Shown: positions 45,961-55,173 of the stretch, one piece after another
Position numbering within the stretch: position 1 is the stretch's first letter
Layout of the letters: each line of letters opens with the position of its first letter
NCBI RefSeq assembly: GCF_029815055.1
Contig: NZ_JAPPWA010000001.1
Location: 137,635-201,634 of the forward strand
Source: Ignatzschineria sp. RMDPL8A
Lineage (GTDB): Bacteria; Pseudomonadota; Gammaproteobacteria; Cardiobacteriales; Wohlfahrtiimonadaceae
DNA length: 64,000 bases
Direction of reading: 5' to 3'
Made by a program: the position numbers and the translations under genes
The notes under the pieces: model-generated
Database searches by the model: none
Told to the model about the DNA's origin: nothing
Seen by the model: only the letters and a program-made list of their open reading frames with translations

Positions 45961-47040
45961 TTATACGTTTTGAACGACAATTTTCGGGAATTTGCCCATC
46001 ATATCTTTATCGCGGAGCGAGAGTTTCGCCGCCATTTTGGTTGCGATTTCATGATAATAACTGGCAAGCTCATGTTCGGTTGATGCAGTTGGCGCGCCTT
46101 TATCCGCCTCTTCACGAATGCGAACATCGAGCGGCATGCGCCCAAGTAGACCCACACCATACTCTTCCGCTAAGCGTTTTCCGCCATCTGAGCCAAAGAT
46201 AAATTCTTCATGGCCACAGTTTGAACAGATATGGAAGCTCATGTTTTCCACCACACCCAAGATCGGAATGTTCACTTTTTTGAACATGTTGATCCCTTTC
46301 ACCGCATCCAATAACGCGATATCTTGCGGCGTTGTCACAATCACACTTCCGGCAACAGGAATCTGCTGCGCGAGCGTTAATTGAATATCACCGGTTCCTG
46401 GAGGCATATCCACAATAAGATAATCAAGATCTTTCCAGTTGGTCTGTTTTAGGAGCTGTGCAAGCGCGGAAACCGCCATCGGAGCACGCCAGATCGCCGC
46501 ATCTTTATCGGCAATCAGATACCCGATTGAGTTTGTTTGAAGCCCTTGAGTCACCACCGGCTCCATCGTCTCATTATCTTTTGATACAGGACGCTCGTGG
46601 CTATTTAACATGGTCGGAATGCTCGGACCATAGATATCCGCATCCAGGACGCCCACTTTGGCCCCTTCACGAAGCAGTGAAAACGCGATATTGACCGAGG
46701 TGGTTGATTTCCCAACTCCGCCCTTACCGGACGATACAGCAATAATATTTTTAACATTCGGAAGCGGCTTTAAACTGCCTTGAACTTTATGCGCAACCAC
46801 TCGTGAGGTGCATGACACCTCCGTTTTAATGCCAAGCTCGTTGGTGAGAAGCTCGCTATATTCAGCCTCAATCGCCTTGCTATGAGCGTTTGCATAAAAC
46901 CCAAGTTCAATCTCAACAGACACTTTGTCCGCCGCGATCTTAATTGACTTCACACAGTCGGCACTTACTAAATCCATCTCAAGATAGGGATCGGTTTTGG
47001 TGCCAATGAGTGCTTCGACTCTCTCTTTTGTAATTGTCAT
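45961..47040 (-). CDS. apbC: Iron-sulfur cluster carrier ATPase ApbC/Mrp
   Basis: 359 residues. N-terminal DUF59/MIP18 domain (about 5-75), then a Mrp-type P-loop ATPase: GKGGVGKST at 105-113, [11 protein letters not shown], and the cluster-binding CxxC in [11 protein letters not shown]. It carries and transfers Fe-S clusters to apoproteins in the cytoplasm. The frame is open 18 codons further, but the ATG at 47040 ([11 protein letters not shown]) with GGCAGG upstream gives the family's usual start. Confidence 0.94.
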   Translation of the reverse strand: MTITKERVEALIGTKTDPYLEMDLVSADCVKSIKIAADKVSVEIELGFYANAHSKAIEAEYSELLTNELGIKTEVSCTSRVVAHKVQGSLKPLPNVKNIIAVSSGKGGVGKSTTSVNIAFSLLREGAKVGVLDADIYGPSIPTMLNSHERPVSKDNETMEPVVTQGLQTNSIGYLIADKDAAIWRAPMAVSALAQLLKQTNWKDLDYLIVDMPPGTGDIQLTLAQQIPVAGSVIVTTPQDIALLDAVKGINMFKKVNIPILGVVENMSFHICSNCGHEEFIFGSDGGKRLAEEYGVGLLGRMPLDVRIREEADKGAPTASTEHELASYYHEIATKMAAKLSLRDKDMMGKFPKIVVQNV

Positions 47041-47183
47041 ATGCCTGCCTTCCATCAAAAATACGAATAGATCTATTCTATAACAGATGGCCAATTAATT
47101 AAATATAGAAACTGGCTAATATCAAAAGGTGGTGCAAAAGGTGAGGGTTTTTAGATTTTGCTCATAGTAAGGAGGTATAAAAC

Positions 47184-47246
47184 GTGATATCCTTTCAAAC
47201 GATAATGAATTCTCTTCCATGTTTAACTAGCTATCTATCTGTTTAG
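47184..47246 (+). CDS. Possible 20-residue leader peptide before the lipoprotein gene
   Basis: A full AAGGAGG (47169-47175) is followed eight bases later by GTG and a 20-codon frame (MISFQTIMNSLPCLTSYLSV) that stops 13 bases before the lipoprotein ATG. A ribosome site this strong in a non-coding gap is unusual. TATAAA overlapping its end might instead be a -10 box. Low certainty. Confidence 0.3.
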   Translation: MISFQTIMNSLPCLTSYLSV

Positions 47247-47259
47247 ATTGGAGTTTCGA

Positions 47260-47859
47260 ATGAAAAAAGTTCTCGCAAGTTTAGTAGCGATGACGCTGCT
47301 TGCCGGATGTGATTTTGGGTTACGCCCTGATGATCCTATGCGCTCAAAGAAAATCAAATATGAGCAAGAAGTTACCAAAAATCAACTGCTTGATGCCAGC
47401 GCAAAAGAAGCGGTGAGCGAATTACAACGTCGTAATCCCGCGCTCTTTACCTCGATTGTCACCCCGGATGTGAAGCGCACCTATAAGCAATATGTCATTA
47501 ATACCGCCTACCTTGAGCAAAATCCTGAGAAATCAAATCGCTTAGGTCGCGCCATTGCGGAAAGTTTAACGGAAGCGTTCACCACCTACGGTAGCGCCCG
47601 TCAAGTGAGCTTAAATCCATCGGTAATGACCATTGCCACCATCGAAGGCAAACGCTATTTCCATACCAGCGATAAAGCGGCGGAATTAGGCACACGTCTT
47701 GGCGCCGATGCGATGATCATTCCAAGCTACCGCATTCAAGATGGCCAAACCATCATTAATCTCAACATCATTCGCCCCGGTGAAAATCAGCCGATTATGC
47801 AATATGCTTACGCGATTAAAAATGATGCTGAGATCGAGCGTTTAGCGAAAGAGCTCTAA
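47260..47859 (+). CDS. Small outer-membrane-type lipoprotein, FlgO-like fold
   Basis: 199 residues. The lipobox LLAGC at residues 14-18 ends a short signal peptide (KKVLASLVAMTLLAGC), so Cys18 should be lipidated; the next residue Asp19 is the inner-membrane retention signal in E. coli, so it may stay at the inner membrane. The rest resembles FlgO-domain proteins (LGRAIAESLTEAF ... RYFHTSDKAAELGTRLGADAMIIPSYRI), but no flagellar genes are near. Starts after GGAG at eight bases. A terminator follows. Confidence 0.7.
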   Translation: MKKVLASLVAMTLLAGCDFGLRPDDPMRSKKIKYEQEVTKNQLLDASAKEAVSELQRRNPALFTSIVTPDVKRTYKQYVINTAYLEQNPEKSNRLGRAIAESLTEAFTTYGSARQVSLNPSVMTIATIEGKRYFHTSDKAAELGTRLGADAMIIPSYRIQDGQTIINLNIIRPGENQPIMQYAYAIKNDAEIERLAKEL

Positions 47860-47934
47860 ATAACGATTCATCCAAATAGTTGAGAATGTGATATTCTCTT
47901 CATACCCATTTACATTACAGTGTAAAAAGCAGTC

Positions 47935-47969
47935 GGAGATCCCTTAGCAATAAGGCGATCTCCTTTTTT
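47935..47969 (+). terminator. Intrinsic terminator after the lipoprotein gene
   Basis: GGAGATC and GATCTCC with an inner CTT/AAG pairing form a long stem, followed by six T. It separates the plus-strand lipoprotein gene from convergent tsaE. Confidence 0.85.
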
Positions 47970-48000
47970 ATGGGCCTTTTTTATAATGATCGGCCCTCAA

Positions 48001-48462
48001 TTAAAGCTCCGCCAAAATCGCTTCACCCAATGCACTCACCGCTTCTAGCTCAAGCGTTAAGGTTTCACCGGTACGATTCAAACGTAGGTTGAGATCACTC
48101 TTTGGCAGAACGCCCTCACCCTTTTCTGGCCACTCAATCAACCACATCGCGCTCTCTTCCTCAAGAAGCCCTAGATCATAGATCTCAAGTGGGCTCGCAA
48201 GGCGATAAAGATCGCAATGAAGAAGAGTGAATCCCTCAAATTCATACGGCTCAATTAAGGTATAAGTTGGGCTTTTTACCGGCCCGTCCATGCCAAAGGC
48301 TTGAATAAAATAGCGTGAAAAGGTAGTCTTCCCTGCGCCCAAATTCCCATAGAGATGGAGCTTTGCCGCAAGGCCATTATTTTTATGCAGTGCGCCCGCG
48401 AATTCTTGTGCAAAGGCAGCAGTTTCCGTTTCGTTAACCAATATTTTTGTCATCTGATTCAT
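48001..48462 (-). CDS. tsaE: tRNA threonylcarbamoyl-adenosine (t6A37) ATPase TsaE
   Basis: 153 residues. Walker A GNLGAGKTT at 39-47, SPTYTLIEPYEF and LLHCDLYRL follow as family signatures, and LIEWPEKGEG provides the conserved Trp-Pro-Glu. With TsaB, TsaC and TsaD it makes t6A37 on ANN-decoding tRNAs. Its ATG is one base after the norM stop (TAAGATG), with AGGAG inside the norM 3' end. Confidence 0.94.
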   Translation of the reverse strand: MNQMTKILVNETETAAFAQEFAGALHKNNGLAAKLHLYGNLGAGKTTFSRYFIQAFGMDGPVKSPTYTLIEPYEFEGFTLLHCDLYRLASPLEIYDLGLLEEESAMWLIEWPEKGEGVLPKSDLNLRLNRTGETLTLELEAVSALGEAILAEL

Positions 48463-48463
48463 C

Positions 48464-49819
48464 TTATTGTGCTCCTAAACGACGCGTTAAAATAAAGAGA
48501 CGGCTATTGAGGAGAAGCGCCGAACAGCTAAGCCCGATAATCAACCCAATCCACACGCCTTCTGCCGCCATCTCGCGCGTCACGCCTAAATAATAGCAGA
48601 GCGGAAACGCCACTAGCCAATAGGATGTGACGCTCAGCACCATCGGCACTTTCGTATCTTTCATCCCGCGCAGCACCCCATTGGCCGAGATCTGTAAGCC
48701 ATCGGGAATTTGGAAGATGATCGAGTAGAGAATCAATTTTGCGCTTAACGCCACCACCGCCGCCTCATTATTAAAGAGCATCGGCAGATGATTGCGCGCA
48801 TAGAACAGCAGTGAACTGGTTAAAAACATAATGCCCACAATGGTGATGCGCCCAGTATCGCCCATCTGTTTTGCCGCCGGAAAATCGCCACGCCCCATGC
48901 GTTGCCCCACAAGCGCCGTCAGCGCAATGGCGGTACTAAGTGGAATCATAAAGGTGAGCGAGGTGATCTGGAGCGATATTTGATGGCTCGCCACAATTTT
49001 TTCAGCATAACGCCCTAAAATAAGCCCCGCCGCAGAGAAGATCGCCACTTCCGCAAACATGGTGGCACCATTCGGGAATCCGATTTTCGCAAGCTCACCA
49101 AAGATGTTGGTAAAACGAAATTTGGTACTCATTAAATTAAGGGATTTCAGGCGCGGATCAACGCGGGTAAACGCAAGCAATAATAAAAACATAATCCAGA
49201 GCGTCAGCGCCGTGCCTAACCCTGAACCCCACACGCCATAACTCTTGATATTAAGGGGCGCATAACCATTGACAAGCACATAATTAAGAAGGCCATTGAC
49301 TACAAAACCCACGCCACTGACGATCGTAATCGGAAGCGGTTTTGAGACCCCTTCACACACTGAGCGGAGGCTAATAAAGAGTAAAATTGCCGGCGCGCCA
49401 ATGCTGAGTGCGCGCAGATATAGCACCGAGCCGGGAATCAATTTCGGGTCGGCATCCACCAAATTTAAAATCCATTCCACGCCAAAATTCATAATCAACA
49501 CCACGAGCACAATAAGTCCCGCCGCAATAATTAATCCGTTATGCCAAATAGTGGCCACTTCATCGGTTTTGCCCGCCCCAAATTTATGCGCCGACAAGAT
49601 CGCAATGCTCATCAAAACGCCATTTCCAAAGAGAAATAGGGGGTTCCAAATCATCACGCCTAAGCCCACGGAGGCCTGTACCGCGGTATCAAAATGGCCG
49701 GTGATCGCCACATCCGTCGCGCCCATTCCCACTAAAAAAAGCTGAGTAATGAGGATCGGAATCGCAAGCGAGATCAGCGCCTTAAATTCTTCTTTTTTAA
49801 AGGGTAACGTCCGTTTCAT
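48464..49819 (-). CDS. norM: MATE family multidrug/Na+ antiporter NorM
   Basis: 451 residues with twelve membrane helices. N-terminal LISLAIPILITQLFLVGMGATDVAITGHF and the mid-protein GFPNGATMFAEVAIFSAAG repeat match MATE. Usually exports cationic drugs and dyes in exchange for Na+ or H+. Translationally coupled to tsaE, an odd but not rare partner. Drug range cannot be read from sequence. Confidence 0.93.
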   Translation of the reverse strand: MKRTLPFKKEEFKALISLAIPILITQLFLVGMGATDVAITGHFDTAVQASVGLGVMIWNPLFLFGNGVLMSIAILSAHKFGAGKTDEVATIWHNGLIIAAGLIVLVVLIMNFGVEWILNLVDADPKLIPGSVLYLRALSIGAPAILLFISLRSVCEGVSKPLPITIVSGVGFVVNGLLNYVLVNGYAPLNIKSYGVWGSGLGTALTLWIMFLLLLAFTRVDPRLKSLNLMSTKFRFTNIFGELAKIGFPNGATMFAEVAIFSAAGLILGRYAEKIVASHQISLQITSLTFMIPLSTAIALTALVGQRMGRGDFPAAKQMGDTGRITIVGIMFLTSSLLFYARNHLPMLFNNEAAVVALSAKLILYSIIFQIPDGLQISANGVLRGMKDTKVPMVLSVTSYWLVAFPLCYYLGVTREMAAEGVWIGLIIGLSCSALLLNSRLFILTRRLGAQ

Positions 49820-49940
49820 CTTTCTCCCTCTCCGTCATTATCGATTCTGAGTTTTTCGAGCGGACATTTTAGTGGATATCCTCTAAAAGCGCGAATAAAA
49901 AGCAAATTCTCTAAAAATCAGCTCTTCATTTCCGAACCGT

Positions 49941-51755
49941 TTACGAACGATTTCCCTCATGGAGCGCCCGATAGAGTGTCTCCGCAAGAGTAAGATGAAT
50001 CCCCGGCACTTTGGCAATGTCCTCAATGCTCGCTTTTTTCAGTGCGTCCAATCCACCAAAATGGGTTAAAAGAGCCGTACGGCGCTTCTCCCCAATGCCC
50101 GGAATATTTTCTAGCACCGAGCGGCGACGCAACTTATCCCTCTGGGCACGATGTCCTTCAATGGCAAAGCGGTGCGCCTCATCCCGAATTTGTGTGATCA
50201 GATGAAAGGCCGGCGTTGTCGGATCCACCTCAATTTGATGTTTATCGGAGAGCCAGATCGTATCAAATCCGCGCTTTTTCCCCTCCGCTTCGGACACGCT
50301 AATGAGCGCAACATTGGCAATGCCCAATTCTGCAAAAGTTTCGAGCGCCATTTGCAATTGACCCTTCCCGCCATCGACAATTAATAGATCGGGAAATTGA
50401 TTCTCCTCGCGCTTAAATCGGCGTGTAAGCGCCTGCTTCATCGCTGCATAATCATCGCCCGGCTCAATGCCTGAGATGTTATAGCGCCGATAAAATTTCT
50501 TGGTAAATCCCTCATCGGTATAGACCACATTGGAAGCCACGGTGCGCTCACCAAAACTGTGGGAGATATCAAAACATTCGATCCGTTTGAGCGGCTCTTC
50601 AAATCCAAGCAATGCCTCAAGCGCCTCTAACCGATGCTCGATCGTTGCCCTTCCCGCAAGTTTTACCGCGACCGACTGCTTCACGTTATTTTCGGTCATC
50701 TCAAGCCAGCGCAATTTTTGCTGACGCACCCGATTTTGCAGCGTAATCTTACGTTCCGCCACCTCACCAAGCGCATTTTGCAGCCACTCTGACTCATCTG
50801 CCTCGAGCGCGCAATTGATCACAATATTCCCCGGAGGCATGCGATGCGGTCCATAATATTGCATAATAAAACTGGTGATAATCTCACTCTCTTCAGTATC
50901 TTCGGGCACCATCGGAAAATACGCCCGCGTCCCTAAAACCCGCCCATCGCGCACCGTCATCACTTCAACGGCGGTAATTTCAGCCTCTTCATAAAGCGCC
51001 ATCAGATCGAGCGATTCGTGGGTCCCTTCAATAATATTGGAGCCTTGAATCTCATGAATGTATTGAATCTGATCGCGCACTTTCGCCGCTTCTTCAAATT
51101 GTAAATTCCGGCTAAACAGCGCCATCGACTGCCCGAGCCGTTCGATCAACACTTGCGATTTTCCTTCCAAAAAGAGCACTGCATCGGCCACATCGTCGGC
51201 ATAGGCGGATCGGCTAATTTTATCGACGCACGGCCCGCTACAGCGATTGATCTGATATTGCAAGCAAGGACGGGTTCGATTACTAAAAAAGGAATCATCG
51301 CACTGGCGCACTTTAAAGACCTTTTTCATCAAATTTAAGGTCTCTTTTACCGCGCCCGATGAGGGAAAGGGGCCAAAAAATCGCCCCTTGCGCTTTCGCG
51401 TCCCACGATAAAAACTAAAGCGAGGAAAGCTGTGATCGGAGAGAAAAATATAGGGGTAACTCTTATCGTCGATGAGGCGCACATTATAGCGCGGACGATG
51501 CTGTTTAATGAGATTACTCTCAAGCAGTAACGCCTCATTTTCGGTACCAGTAATGGTCGTTTCAATGGAGGCAATATTGGAGACCAGCACAGCAGTTTTC
51601 GGCAATAATTGCTTACTCTTAAAATAACTCGAGAGCCGATTTTTAAGATTTTTCGCCTTGCCCACATAGATGATCTCGCCCTCATCATTGCGCATGATAT
51701 AGACGCCCGGATGAGTCGGCGCCGTTTTTAAAAACCCATCCGCATCAAATGCCAT
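49941..51755 (-). CDS. uvrC: UvrABC excinuclease subunit UvrC
   Basis: 604 residues. Makes both incisions in nucleotide excision repair. GIY-YIG domain at about 16-93 (GVYIMRNDEGEIIYVGKAKN), UVR motif near 195-230 (FLEGKSQVLIERLGQSMALFS), RNase H-like endonuclease domain with DISHSFGERTVASNVVY, IVDGGKGQL and tandem helix-hairpin-helix (NIPGIGEKRRTALL, KVPGIHLTLAETLY). AGGAGG before the ATG. No LexA box seen upstream. Confidence 0.97.
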   Translation of the reverse strand: MAFDADGFLKTAPTHPGVYIMRNDEGEIIYVGKAKNLKNRLSSYFKSKQLLPKTAVLVSNIASIETTITGTENEALLLESNLIKQHRPRYNVRLIDDKSYPYIFLSDHSFPRFSFYRGTRKRKGRFFGPFPSSGAVKETLNLMKKVFKVRQCDDSFFSNRTRPCLQYQINRCSGPCVDKISRSAYADDVADAVLFLEGKSQVLIERLGQSMALFSRNLQFEEAAKVRDQIQYIHEIQGSNIIEGTHESLDLMALYEEAEITAVEVMTVRDGRVLGTRAYFPMVPEDTEESEIITSFIMQYYGPHRMPPGNIVINCALEADESEWLQNALGEVAERKITLQNRVRQQKLRWLEMTENNVKQSVAVKLAGRATIEHRLEALEALLGFEEPLKRIECFDISHSFGERTVASNVVYTDEGFTKKFYRRYNISGIEPGDDYAAMKQALTRRFKREENQFPDLLIVDGGKGQLQMALETFAELGIANVALISVSEAEGKKRGFDTIWLSDKHQIEVDPTTPAFHLITQIRDEAHRFAIEGHRAQRDKLRRRSVLENIPGIGEKRRTALLTHFGGLDALKKASIEDIAKVPGIHLTLAETLYRALHEGNRS

Positions 51756-51898
51756 TTGATCAGCCTCCTGTCAACAATTCGTGCGAATAGTATAACGCAT
51801 CTCGCAAAATCGGCCTATGGCATTGCCCTCTTGATCTTCTCTCTAAAATCCTTATGCTATACCCTATTCAAATTACTTAATATGAGATTCAATGCATA

Positions 51899-53809
51899 AT
51901 GGCAATCACCATTCCTGAGACCATTTCCCGCAATGCCATGCCTGGAGAACGTCTCTTTTTTAATACACTTAAAAAACACCTTCCCGATGAGTATATCGTC
52001 TATTTTGAACCCGATATCTATGGGCGAAAACCGGATTTTGTCATCATCGGACCGAGCCTTGGCGTAGTGATTATTGAGGTAAAAGACTACACAAAAAATA
52101 CCCTTATTCAGCTCAATAAAGATTCTTGGCTCATCTATTCTGCAAAAAATGAGCAAGTATCGGTACCATCACCGCTGAATCAAGCGCGTGAATATACCTT
52201 CACCGTTAAAAATGCGCTCTGTAAAAATAGCGTCCTCACTCAGCAAGAGGGTGATTTTCGTGGTCAAGCGATCTTCCCTTATGGATATGGGGTGTTTTTC
52301 TCGCGATTTCATGAAGCCGATCTCATCGATCACGATCTTTTTGAAGTCATTCCACCTCACCAGATCTTTTCACGGAGCGAAATTGATCCTGAACATGAGG
52401 CATTTTCAGCCGAAAATCTTCTGGAAAAATTACACAACATGTTCCCAACGAGCTTTCGTGTTCGCAACCCGCTTAGTAAAACAGAGATCGACACCATTCG
52501 CTTTATCCTCTTTCCGGAAGTGCGCATTAGCGCTAAAAAGAGCCAAAGCTATACGCCCTATAATCAGAAAACATTGGTCCATCTAACCGATCTGAAAGCG
52601 ATGGATCTCTATCAAGAGCGCCTCGCACGGCAAATTGGCGATGGACACCGACTCATTCGTGGCGTTGCGGGAAGTGGTAAGACGCTTGTCCTCGCAAGTC
52701 ATGCAAAACTTCTCGCTAAAGATCATCCAGAATGGAATATTTTAGTGCTCTGCTTTAATATTTCATTGGCGCAATTTATCCGCAATATGATTGAAACCTC
52801 CGATATTGAGGTCACTAAACAGCTCGGAATTTTTGAGCTAATTGATCACGATACAGCGACTAAACCTCGCGGAAAAATCAGCGTGATGCATTTTCACCAT
52901 TGGCTTCACAAGGTACTTAACATCAATGAAGAATCCATTCCTGACTTCATAGAATCATTCGATCCTACCGATGCCTCACTTCCGCAATATGACGCAATTC
53001 TAATCGATGAAGGACAAGATTTTGAGCCGGAATGGTTTCAACTTGTGAGCCAATTTATCGATGCCAATAATAAAGCCTTTTTACTCGTAGAAGATCGGGC
53101 ACAATCGATTTATAAACGCAAACGCTCCTATAAAGATGATTTTGGGCTCAGTTTCCAAGGGCGTTCACGCGTACTCACCATCAATTATCGCAATACTGAA
53201 GTGATTACCGATTTTGCGTGGGATTTTTATAAAAAATTCTCTGCGTTAGGCGACCCGAAAACAGTTCGAACGCTCAATCCTGATGATATTATTATTCCTG
53301 AAACCACAAAGCGAAGCGGTAAACTTCCGGCATTGATTCGCCGAGACTCCTTTACTGATGAGATTGAGCTCCTCATTAAGCAGATTCTAAAACTCAACCA
53401 AACCGATGGCGTCGACTTTAAAGAGATGCTAATTCTATATCGGGTAAAAAGTGCAAAGGTCGATGGAAAATGGATTAACTACATCGATTATCTGCGGGAG
53501 CAACTTGCCGAAGCCAAAATTCCTTTTTATTGGATGACAGAGACTCAACAAGCGAAATTAAACGTCAATTATGCTGAGAACTCCGTTAAAATTAGTACTA
53601 TTGAAAGCAGTAAAGGGCTCGATTTTAAGGCCGTTTTTATCATCGGTGCACACAATCTTCCCTTTACCATGGAAGACGATCCCCACCGTGAAGCCTCGCT
53701 ATTTTATATCGGCATGACCCGAGCGCGCGATCTTCTTTGGATCTCTTACTCCGGCGACTCAATCTATACCGACTATTTCGATGCACTCATTGAAAAGCAA
53801 AAACAATAA
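51899..53809 (+). CDS. NERD nuclease-superfamily I (UvrD-like) helicase fusion
   Basis: 636 residues. The N-terminal NERD domain (about 12-130) shows a PD-(D/E)xK-like core: Asp46 (KPDFVII) and Glu60-Val-Lys62 (IIEVKDY). Then a helicase core: Walker A GVAGSGKT near 254-262, DEGQD (motif II) near 369, LTINYRN (motif IV), ISTIESSKGLDF (motif V) and GMTRARDLLWI (motif VI). All motors are intact. It is monocistronic, divergent from uvrC. Family members occur in stress, repair and anti-phage contexts; its job here is unknown. The start has a weak ribosome site, and a five-codon frame ending TAATG overlaps it. Confidence 0.85.
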   Translation: MAITIPETISRNAMPGERLFFNTLKKHLPDEYIVYFEPDIYGRKPDFVIIGPSLGVVIIEVKDYTKNTLIQLNKDSWLIYSAKNEQVSVPSPLNQAREYTFTVKNALCKNSVLTQQEGDFRGQAIFPYGYGVFFSRFHEADLIDHDLFEVIPPHQIFSRSEIDPEHEAFSAENLLEKLHNMFPTSFRVRNPLSKTEIDTIRFILFPEVRISAKKSQSYTPYNQKTLVHLTDLKAMDLYQERLARQIGDGHRLIRGVAGSGKTLVLASHAKLLAKDHPEWNILVLCFNISLAQFIRNMIETSDIEVTKQLGIFELIDHDTATKPRGKISVMHFHHWLHKVLNINEESIPDFIESFDPTDASLPQYDAILIDEGQDFEPEWFQLVSQFIDANNKAFLLVEDRAQSIYKRKRSYKDDFGLSFQGRSRVLTINYRNTEVITDFAWDFYKKFSALGDPKTVRTLNPDDIIIPETTKRSGKLPALIRRDSFTDEIELLIKQILKLNQTDGVDFKEMLILYRVKSAKVDGKWINYIDYLREQLAEAKIPFYWMTETQQAKLNVNYAENSVKISTIESSKGLDFKAVFIIGAHNLPFTMEDDPHREASLFYIGMTRARDLLWISYSGDSIYTDYFDALIEKQKQ

Positions 53810-53826
53810 CGCCCTCAACAAGTCCA

Positions 53827-55173
53827 CTACAACCGCCCCGAACGTTTTAGTGCCAAGTAATGATTAATCAGTGCTGGCGCAAATTCGCTCGGGAGCGCTT
53901 CGATGACGGGGAGACGGCGTTTATAGAGATTGTCGTGCAGAGCCCTGCGATCGCTTAGATGTTTGACCGTACCGCAATAGGTGAGCGTGCTATCGAGGTC
54001 ATGCACGTCCGTTTTCATCAAGGTGTCGGTAACCTCTTCGCGCAGACTTGCGATCAATACCTCGTGCTTTTTGGTAAGCAGTTTAAACGCCTCAAGCGTT
54101 GCCTCATCTTCATGATTGCGTAGATTGGTGAGAAAAATAATGAGCGAACGCCGTTTTACATCGGTCAATAATTGTTTAATGAGCGCGTCAAAATCGGGTA
54201 CCTCGCGGGTGCATTCAAGCGTATAGACCGCATTGAGTAGCGCATTTAATTGCCCCATTCCCTTTTTCGGCGGTAGATGCGCGCCATTTGGCGTTGCAAA
54301 AGTGGTCAGCCCGACGGCATCTTCCTGCTTGAGCGCGACATACGACAGCAGTAAACTTGCGTTTAATACATGATCGAAATGGGTGAGATCATCCTCTTTA
54401 ATCCGCATTTTAAGACCACAATCGAGCACAAAAATAATGTGTTGATCGCGCTCCTCTTGCATCTCTTTGGTGATCGGTTTTCGGTGCTTAGCACTCGCTT
54501 TCCAATCCACCTGTTTGAGCGTATCGCCTTGCATAAATTCCCGCAATTGATGAAAGCTCTGCCCATCGCCCCGGCGCTGTTGCACGCGAATCCCAAGTTG
54601 GTGAATCCACTCCTCAATCGTCTCAAGGCCACCACCATAGAGCTTGGTAAAATCGGGATAGACTCGCGTTTTTGAAGGAAGCGCAATCTGCCGGCGATCG
54701 CCCCAAAATTTAAGCGGACTCTCGATCATCACCTCGCAACGTTCCCACTCATAATATCCGCGAGCAGAGGGATGAATGCCGTAACCAATTTTGTGAGTAA
54801 ATTCGCCAAGCTCGATCTCTTTTGGCAGCGCGCGATAGGCAATTCCCGCCGGCACATGATCAAAGAGCGTTAACGATAGTGCGTGCGAGCTCTGATTGTC
54901 GAGCGTAAGCGTCACCTCATTCCACTGCATCAACGAAAGATAGCCCGGCACCGTTCGTCTGATTCTTGGTGAGGGAATGCGTTTGACCAAAATAAGATCT
55001 ACCATCAGCGCCACAGCAAAAATCCCTGCCATCAAATAGACAAGGTTGACCATAAACGAGGGTAAGCCAAAGCCGATAATCGTCAGCGTTTCAAGGCTGA
55101 AGATCGCGGTAAAGAGCAGCCCCATCAGCCCAATGAATCGCCGGCTCGGTTTAAGCCATCGGAGTTCCTTCAT
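53827..55173 (-). CDS. DUF58 domain protein (vWA-like, MoxR partner)
   Basis: 448 residues. Two N-terminal membrane helices (about 11-55), a beta-rich segment and the DUF58 core with DTLKQVDWKASAKHRKPITKEM (about 215-236), then a von Willebrand-like fold with IIFVLDCGLKMR (MIDAS-like DxGLxM). Last gene of the six-gene MoxR operon; its ATG overlaps the MoxR stop by four bases (ATGA). DUF58 proteins are the usual substrates or adaptors of MoxR chaperones. Confidence 0.9.
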   Translation of the reverse strand: MKELRWLKPSRRFIGLMGLLFTAIFSLETLTIIGFGLPSFMVNLVYLMAGIFAVALMVDLILVKRIPSPRIRRTVPGYLSLMQWNEVTLTLDNQSSHALSLTLFDHVPAGIAYRALPKEIELGEFTHKIGYGIHPSARGYYEWERCEVMIESPLKFWGDRRQIALPSKTRVYPDFTKLYGGGLETIEEWIHQLGIRVQQRRGDGQSFHQLREFMQGDTLKQVDWKASAKHRKPITKEMQEERDQHIIFVLDCGLKMRIKEDDLTHFDHVLNASLLLSYVALKQEDAVGLTTFATPNGAHLPPKKGMGQLNALLNAVYTLECTREVPDFDALIKQLLTDVKRRSLIIFLTNLRNHEDEATLEAFKLLTKKHEVLIASLREEVTDTLMKTDVHDLDSTLTYCGTVKHLSDRRALHDNLYKRRLPVIEALPSEFAPALINHYLALKRSGRL

